A stretch of 64,000 nt of DNA from Nymphaea colorata (Eukaryota; Streptophyta; Magnoliopsida; Nymphaeales; Nymphaeaceae): assembly GCF_008831285.2 (NCBI RefSeq), contig NC_045143.1, positions 26,125,662 to 26,189,661 on the forward strand, read 5' to 3'. The stretch's first letter is position 1. Each line of letters starts with the position of its first letter. The position numbers were made by a program, and so were the translations under genes. Of this stretch, positions 57,864 to 64,000 are shown one piece after another. Below the pieces are notes generated by a model. The model was not told where the DNA came from, made no database searches, and saw only the letters and a list, made by a program, of their open reading frames with translations.

Positions 57864-58068
57864 GGTTGTGTTTGTTTCATCTAGGATCTCAAATCTATGG
57901 ATTTATGATCAAACCACCTACCCCCCTCCACTCATCTGACTTGAAATCCATAGTTGTTGACATGTAGCAAGGATTTAAAATCTATGTTACCGAAACTAAG
58001 GATCTCCCAAAACATACCTTTTTATGCAGCTTTGAATCTAAGATCTGAGGCTATCAAACAGAACCTTA
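57861..58068. mobile_element. Tourist-like MITE (202 bp)
   Basis: Element 57,864-58,065, flanked by TTA on both sides (57,861-57,863 and 58,066-58,068). Ends GGTTGTGTTTGTTT and CTATCAAACAGAACC are inverted repeats. Same family as 28,992-29,172. Confidence 0.75.
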
Positions 58069-58815
58069 GGCTGGAAAAGTGAAATGACGGAGTAGCAACT
58101 CTTATCGTTTAACTGCGTCTTGGAGATGACTAGTTAAATAAAAGCAGTTGGTGCAAGTGCAGTACTTGTGGAAATATCTGAAAAAATTAGTCATGATCAT
58201 ATATAGAGCAACCTGCAGTTAACAAGCTTTAATCTGCAAAATTTTTTATGAAGGAATATCATCAACCTTATTAAAGGAATACAAATTCGACTCGCATCTT
58301 AATAGACCAATCTGCATATAATTAATAGACCAATCTACGTATAATTTCATCTGTTCATTTCATTTCAACGCTCCATAGTTTCAGGCAAAATACATGTATA
58401 AAAATGGTCGAATGGTGACTCTCACTATAAAGTTACCCAGCCATTTAACCAAAGCTGGCATCCATCTAGTGCAGATATTGGAGGGTTAAGAAAAAAACAT
58501 GGAGAAAATATAAAAACAAATATTAGACGACGAAAATGTCTATTTTTGTTTTCTCTTTGTTTTTTTCTTAGTCATCTGCTATGATAAATCAGATGGTCAT
58601 GGTTAGATGGCTGAGTGACTCAAACAACTAGATCACCATTCAATCTTTCTATACATAAAACACCTAACCACTTATATGGTCAGATGATATATTTGTGAGT
58701 GACAATTGCTTGACCACATACTTTAACAGCAAAATGTATCTTTTATGAAAGTTTTTAGCAACATAAAATAAAAAAAAAGAATGTATGACCATATCGGTAG
58801 CTGATTCGTTTCAAT

Positions 58816-58880
<65 letters not shown>

Positions 58881-60000
58881 CGCAACTCTCTATGCTATTT
58901 AAAAATCTGAGAATCCTACTACTATTAATTGGATCTTATTTCGGTCACCAAACCAGACTATTAAGTCTATCGGATTCAGATACGTAACTGACAAAGAAGA
59001 TCTATTGACATTCGCTTGCACTGAATTCCAATTATTCCATTACGCAATGTGGTTTGGACGAATATAATCAGTCACGTCATAATATTTCACAAGCAAATTC
59101 CGAAATATTAATGCTGGTATATTCCCAAAATTCCCGTCTGCTGGTTACAACTTGCTTTATGTACTTCTCAAAATAATATTAAAACTTTTAAAAAATAATT
59201 GTATCTTTAATATCAAGTTGACCAGAATAATCTTATTTTTTACATTATTTAGAGATTCATATGCCCCAAGTTCCAACTTAGTTTGAGTCAACGCCGGCCT
59301 CACCTGGATAATCTTTGTCTGCAATCCGTCATCCAAGTATTATTGAAAATTATTAATTGGGCACGTGATGTACCTACCCCTTAAATTTTATTTTCTTTTC
59401 TTTTTTTTCTTTTTTTTAGTTTTGGTCTGACATGTTTGGTGTAAGAAAGCATGTCATCACAATGGTTGCGGCTGATGCCATGGCAACATAATGTTTATGA
59501 CGAATACAATGTTTGATTTATACATGTTTTGTCATCCGCAATATTATATGCAGCACATTCGTTTGATTTTATACTTCTGTCATCTTTCGATATACATAAT
59601 AAAAACCAGATTGCAATGATTACAATGTATTTTTTTCGATTTAACCTTACAGATATGATCTTAAGAATAAATTATTAGAAAACATATATGAAATTAATCA
59701 TTTTTTAAATTAATAAGTTATTGGGAAACATATAATAAATTGATCATTTAACTATCTGTATATTTATAACAAGTCAAATTGAATGGCTTTCCTTATAGAG
59801 TGACGGCATTTTCACGCAAGATGGAACAACCCTACTTTTAAAGGAATTTTTTGGCTTTCTTGCTTTCTTGAAACTACACAGTCGTTATGATGCTAAGAAT
59901 TCATGAGCAGCTTTTGTCTATAGCAAGTAAATAAATGTGAGTCTCGCCATATGAAAGTATGTTCTTGGATGGTTTCGTGTTTAACTTCAAGAGACGTAGC
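58069..60000. other. Gene-poor AT-rich stretch
   Basis: A phrase 'taatagaccaatctrcrtataat' is doubled at 58,301 and 58,324. CT/TA microsatellite at 58,829-58,877. Poly(T) patch near 59,400. No gene seen. Confidence 0.45.
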
Positions 60001-60335
60001 ATAGCACAGCATATCAGCGTTAAATTTTAACGAAATAACGACACAAACCGTAGACATTGTGTAGTTAAGTGGCAGATACAACAGTCAAAGAGCACATTGT
60101 GTTATGCGTCACAAAATTTCATGTCAAAGTGTTGGCACATTCCGTGGCCATTATGCTTACCTAAACCAGCTTATGTCGCAACAAATTCAACCAACACACC
60201 ATGGCCATTTCATCCGTAATAGTGTAGGCAACGGGACTTGTAGTGGTGGAGTTTTAGCTGTCACGATTACCTATTAGCAACAGAATTGTGAGTATCAGCG
60301 ACTGTCAAAGCCTAGATAATATTCATAATTGCCAT
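60001..60335 (-). repeat. Repeat U, AP4 side
   Basis: The reverse complement matches 15,960-16,270 (gacagtcgctgatact, ctgttgctaataggtaatcgtgac, ccataacacaatgtg). It lies 3' of AP4 exactly as the other copy lies 3' of AP1. Confidence 0.6.
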
Positions 60336-60530
60336 GTAGACATATATAACTTAACCTTAAAGCTTAAACGGAGGGGAAAACATCCTTAAAACGAAACACA
60401 TACATTTATTGTACATGGAAAACTAACACCATCGACTACATGACACTCAGATCTTCCATTGACATAAAACACAATTAAGCAGCGTCCAAAGCTGCCAATA
60501 GTAGACCAATACAGAGATCATCACAATAGA

Positions 60531-60565
<35 letters not shown>

Positions 60566-60566
60566 A
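60336..60566 (-). other. AP4 3' flank
   Basis: Matches the AP1 3' flank, with an AATAAA-type signal on the reverse strand (about 60,405-60,412) and a TA microsatellite (60,534-60,561) next to the stop codon. Confidence 0.55.
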
Positions 60567-61902
60567 TTAGCCTTGGGTACATTCAGCTGGTGCAAGAGAA
60601 AGCAGCCTCTTCCCCAAATCATACTTCACATGCATGTTCGGCTGCACAACATTCCCGAAGATGGGCACCTCTCCGTCTTTAATGGCTAAGCAGGCGATTA
60701 CACTTTCAACCATCCTAAAGATATTTGAAGGTGGCAGCTTCCAGTCTGCATTGGCGAAATGAAAGGTCATCTCCGGCAACCCTTCATATGGATCACCATT
60801 ATTCTCTACATGGTGACACAGATAATCCTGTTTAGCTGGATAGAAGCATTCATGGTTTATGACGTTAGCCACCGCATTTGCGACTTGATCGTACACATCT
60901 TTGCAAGATAAGTCAGTGTGGTACCCGAGTCTATAATGATCGATCTGGCATCTCCCAACAATGCAGTCATCTGTGCACCACCAAATTGTATGTTGAGTCT
61001 GTTGTTTCCGATGCTTATGTCAATTAGGTTGAGCACATAATACGTGCCTTGAGGACCACCTGGTGCCATCGGCATTTCTTGAACCCCTTCCTGGCCTGAA
61101 AACTCTGCGTCCTTACCGGATTTGAGCTGTCTGACGTGATTTCATTGCTATTGGGAGGAAGACAGTAGGCAAATTTATCATCAATAGAAGAGCCAATCTG
61201 ATTTACAAGTGAGAGAGGACCACCTCCGAGGCCAACAAGGTCAGGAACTTCAAGCAAGGAGGGATTAGGAGGGCCATCCTGATGAACACAACCAGAGACA
61301 ATTTCTGGAAGCTTGACGGTGCCAGCACCATTGTCAAACAAGAGCGTTTCCGAGGCCAGTATCACTTCTACGAAGGATTTGTCTTCATAGGAATATATGA
61401 ATCCGCAAAGTTGGTTGATAGTGCAACCATGAATGGGCAGTTCCATGCAAGAGCTGGCAGAGCAGGTCTGGCTCTTGTAGGTGGATGACTGAAGTGGATC
61501 AAACATTGATGTTTGGCCGGAGCAGGAGTCACAAGGACGGCACATCGTCCATATGAGGTCGCTAACAGTGACGAGAGTGGCCCAGTAGAGGTGGGATGGT
61601 GTACCAAGTGAGAGTTTCATGAGATACTAGCCGAAGCCTGGCATCACTGGGCTGGAGATCATGCTGGTGGTATTGGCAAACCGTGAAGCATTGCAGCGGG
61701 AGGACAGAGCCGCCTGCTTCGCTCGTAGAGCTAGAGTGGATAAAGGGTCATAGAGAGGTGACAGAGATGAGTCTCAATGAATGAGGTCTATAGAAAAGCC
61801 GAGAGGTTTGGAAGCGAATATGGTGGTAAGGTTAGGCAGTATTGCAAGCAGGAGCAGCTGGAGGAGGAGGCGGAATGGTAAGGAGGAGAAGAAGGCAGCC
61901 AT
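60567..61902 (-). pseudogene. AP4: CDR1-like aspartic protease pseudogene
   Basis: Full-length but broken copy. Start ATG at 61,902 (MAAFFSSLPFRLL), signal peptide and prosegment. Stops: TGA at codon 43 (61,776; same codon as in AP2, CGA in AP3) and TAG at codon 92 (61,629; Glu in AP3). The first active site reads VTVSDLIW, so both the catalytic Asp and the motif Gly are Val. The middle is in good frame for 198 codons (61,024-61,620: GCTINQLCGFIYSYED, GLGGGPLSLVNQIGSSID). A 1-bp deletion near 61,140 and another near 60,905 shift the frame. The second active site is intact (IIIDSGTTLTYL, about 60,920-60,945). The C-terminus (60,567-60,896: LPPSNIFRM, MHVKYDLGKRLLSLAPAE) reaches a stop at the expected place. 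Ancestral length about 440 residues, no intron. Confidence 0.9.
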
Positions 61903-63000
61903 GGTGAGGGCTAAATGGTTGCTGTATTAAGGAGAAATGTGTTGATATTTATAATGGAAGTCATAGTTAAGGTCGCGCTGACGAAGGGAAGGATTTGGAT
62001 TTGGAAATTGTGGAGAAAAGAAACATGTGGCCGATCACAATGGAGAAAAGTTAGTAGCATCTTCCAATGGTTAAGCTTTGGTAAATCTCAAAGTGGCTTC
62101 TTGGACTTCCACAATTTTTTTTTTGTGTGTCTTTTCATTTGACTCTGCACAATCAAGATCTGAATATTAGTGTTGAAGAGTTTTCAGTCACAAACATTTG
62201 AAGACTCTCAAACACAAATATTTGAAGGAAGGACGCAGACACTTTAACATATTACCTAAGGTGACCGCAATAACTGCTGAATACGTTGGAAGAAGAGATT
62301 GTCCTAGTGGTATTTCAAATTTTTTTTTATCAGTGTTGCCTTTGTAAGGCAATAAGGCATGGTAGTCCCTGCTCCAAAACCTGTCAATTGACCTCCTTAA
62401 ACCATGAACCTTGAAGTGGTTGAAAATGAAAATCTCTCTCCCACACGCTCCTCTCTCTATACATATATATGCAGACGTCATTCCACCCCACGATGTTACG
62501 GGCTCTCATATGCTGATAGTTCATCGGGCAGAGGATCATGCGCTGAGGGTTTGCAGGTATGCTATGGTCATTTTGGCCATATCATTCTATGCCTCTTTTA
62601 TATTTTTATATATATAGCAGAAAATTAAATGGTGACTTTGATTCTTCAAAGTTAACGACTATTTGATTCATTATAATGAATGGACGACAGAATACTAAAA
62701 AGAAAAAAGTGATAGGTATTTTCGTCATCTAATATTAGTTTACACTTTCTTTCTCTGCATCTTTATCTCAACCGTTAAGTGGGTGAATGTGGATATGGGC
62801 TGAATATATATATATATATATATACTGATCATATCTATTGAATGCTGGATCTTGACTGGTCCTTAAAAATTAAAAACCTGTCATTAAAAAAGTACCAACT
62901 ATTTATCTTGCGGCAATAGTGCATGATGATTTTGCCAACTATTTATCATACTTCCAGGCTTTTCATTTTACTCATCTGATAACATTATCTAGCATGTTTG
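61903..63000 (-). promoter_or_regulatory. Shared 5' flank and promoter of AP4
   Basis: Reverse-strand TATA box TTATAAATATC at 61,943-61,953, about 42 bp before the start. Longest of the shared flanks, collinear with the AP3 flank over about 1 kb and with the AP2 flank. A 68-75-codon open frame at 62,404-62,628 lies in the flank and is not supported in the other copies. Confidence 0.65.
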
Positions 63001-63523
63001 AATGTTATATATATATAGACATACACACACACACATACACACATATATATATATTGCCACTAGAATTGCTTTGTTTGATGCTTCTAGTATGCTTTCTATC
63101 TGGAAAGATGCCTAACCTGACCCTACAAATAACAGACATTATCTATGTCTACAGATGACCTTGCACAATTATATGTGCTGATCTTCTAAACTTGTCATGA
63201 TTCATTATTTATTTTCGATGGTGAAATAAGTACATTTTATTTAGGATCTTGCTCACCTGACGCTAGGAAAGATCTCTATAGAATGTACTGATTTTTTTAA
63301 TTGGTTCAGTCTTAACACAAAAAATAGGGTCGATTGAATGCTAGTTGGGTCTGGCCCGTGGCGATCATTTACCAAAGAAACATTCAATTTATGAGTCATT
63401 TGACCCAAATCATGAAAATGTTTAATTGATAACATAATTTTTCTGGTCTGACTAAGAAAAAAAAAGATGGCTATTCATTGTCAGACACTTCCAAGATTTT
63501 ATTATCTAGCTAGCCATAGCTTC

Positions 63524-63669
63524 AACTTCATCCACATTTTCTTTTCCTTTCGTGCCTTCTCTGCCTGCAAATCAAAATAAAGTTCTTAATTAAGTACCAA
63601 CTTCATCCATATTTTCTTTTCCTTTCGTGCCTTCCCAACCTGCAAATCAAAATAAAGTTCTTAATTAAA
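63524..63669. repeat. Tandem duplication, 75-bp unit
   Basis: aacttcatccacattttctt at 63,524 and aacttcatccatattttctt at 63,599, each followed by the same roughly 70 bp ending ttcttaattaa. The R-A copy (about 1,990-2,075) has a single unit. Confidence 0.85.
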
Positions 63670-63701
63670 TGTTAAAATTAATCATTATTAAAAATTAATT
63701 T

Positions 63702-63893
63702 CTATTTGAAGTACGACTTGGAAACAACCGGATTTCTATCAACCCATCCACCTACAATTTCTTGCCTTTCTGCACCAAATTTCCATATCAATTCTTCATA
63801 TGGAACAACCTCCCTGACAGTAGTAGCTTTATTTTCCTGCTCAATTTTTGCCAGCCCCCTTGACAACTGCTCTTTTGAGGGTCTTGTAAGCAT
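63702..63893 (-). pseudogene. Short coding-like fragment, partner of 1,690-1,980
   Basis: Open for 63 codons: EQLSRGLAKIEQENKATT, REVVPYEELIWKFG, ERQEIVGGWVDRNP. Predicted helical and charged. Not recognised. Agreement with the 1.8-kb copy in protein frame suggests a former exon. Confidence 0.4.
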
Positions 63894-64000
63894 ATTGTAT
63901 GGTAAGGTATTGTAAGCATATTGTAAATTTATTTTTGTAATTTGTTAGCAACTAAAAAAATCCTAAAAATAGCGATAATTCAGAAAAAATCTAGAAAAAT

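Larger units (their letters stand above)
63001..63900 (-). repeat. Dispersed repeat R, copy F (reversed)
   Basis: The reverse complement matches R-A 1,690-2,553 and R-C 21,355-21,821, including the TA/TG microsatellite (63,007-63,052) and the block ggtcgattgaatgctagt..tggcgatcattta (63,330-63,372). The open 63-codon frame at 63,702-63,893 belongs to this unit. Confidence 0.7.

Noticed and set aside
61282-61488. Plus-strand frame over AP4
   Set aside because: Antisense shadow of the protease reading frame.

Overview
The window looks like intergenic and pericentromere-like nuclear DNA of a flowering plant. It is AT-rich and has spliceosomal-type exon remnants, plant LTR retrotransposons (Copia and Gypsy), an L1-type LINE, hAT-like and Tourist-like MITEs, many TA/TG/CT microsatellites, and a small family of CDR1/nepenthesin-type aspartic proteases. 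I see no prokaryotic or organellar features and no tRNA or rRNA genes. I also see no intact protein-coding gene: every recognisable coding stretch carries stops, frameshifts, truncations or lost catalytic residues. The species cannot be fixed from the sequence alone.

Layout. 1-8.2 kb: MITEs and the first copy (A) of a dispersed repeat called R here. 8.25-13.6 kb: a decayed L1-type LINE on the minus strand. 13.76-15.74 kb: aspartic protease pseudogene AP1 (+), followed by a decayed DNA-element-like repeat (U) with a 51-bp tandem array. 17.5-23.4 kb: R copies B and C. 25.04-26.37 kb: protease pseudogene AP2 (+). 26.37-29.02 kb: arm I of a large inverted duplication with exon fragments, including a NEK-like kinase piece. 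29.5-31.0 kb: R copy D and another shared repeat (S). 31.0-34.06 kb: two Copia remnants. 34-39.7 kb: repeats, a C/T-rich tandem region and R copy E. 39.7-46.36 kb: arm II of the inverted duplication (opposite orientation), broken by a hAT-like MITE, a Copia element with a detectable 5-bp target duplication, and a 371-bp element. 46.4-54.6 kb: a Gypsy retrotransposon remnant with a plant-mobile-domain-like ORF upstream of gag. It stops abruptly at the start of reverse transcriptase, where it joins protease pseudogene AP3 (54.6-55.18 kb, -). 55.2-60 kb: the shared protease 5' flank, repeats and a Tourist-like MITE. 60.0-61.9 kb: a U copy and protease pseudogene AP4 (-). 61.9-63.9 kb: the shared 5' flank and R copy F.

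How it fits together. The four protease copies share promoters (a TATAAATAC/TATAAATATC box about 40-50 bp before the start), 5' flanks of up to about 1.2 kb and, for AP1 and AP4, about 0.7 kb of 3' flank. Repeat R lies upstream of AP2 and AP4 in the same relative orientation. This suggests that a unit of roughly [R - promoter - protease - U] was duplicated, inverted and then broken up by transposons. The most interesting items are the plant-mobile-domain-like ORF in the Gypsy element, the Gypsy/protease breakpoint, the inverted exon-fragment block, and the protease copies with different active-site losses. All similarities were judged by eye from the sequence; no database search was run.
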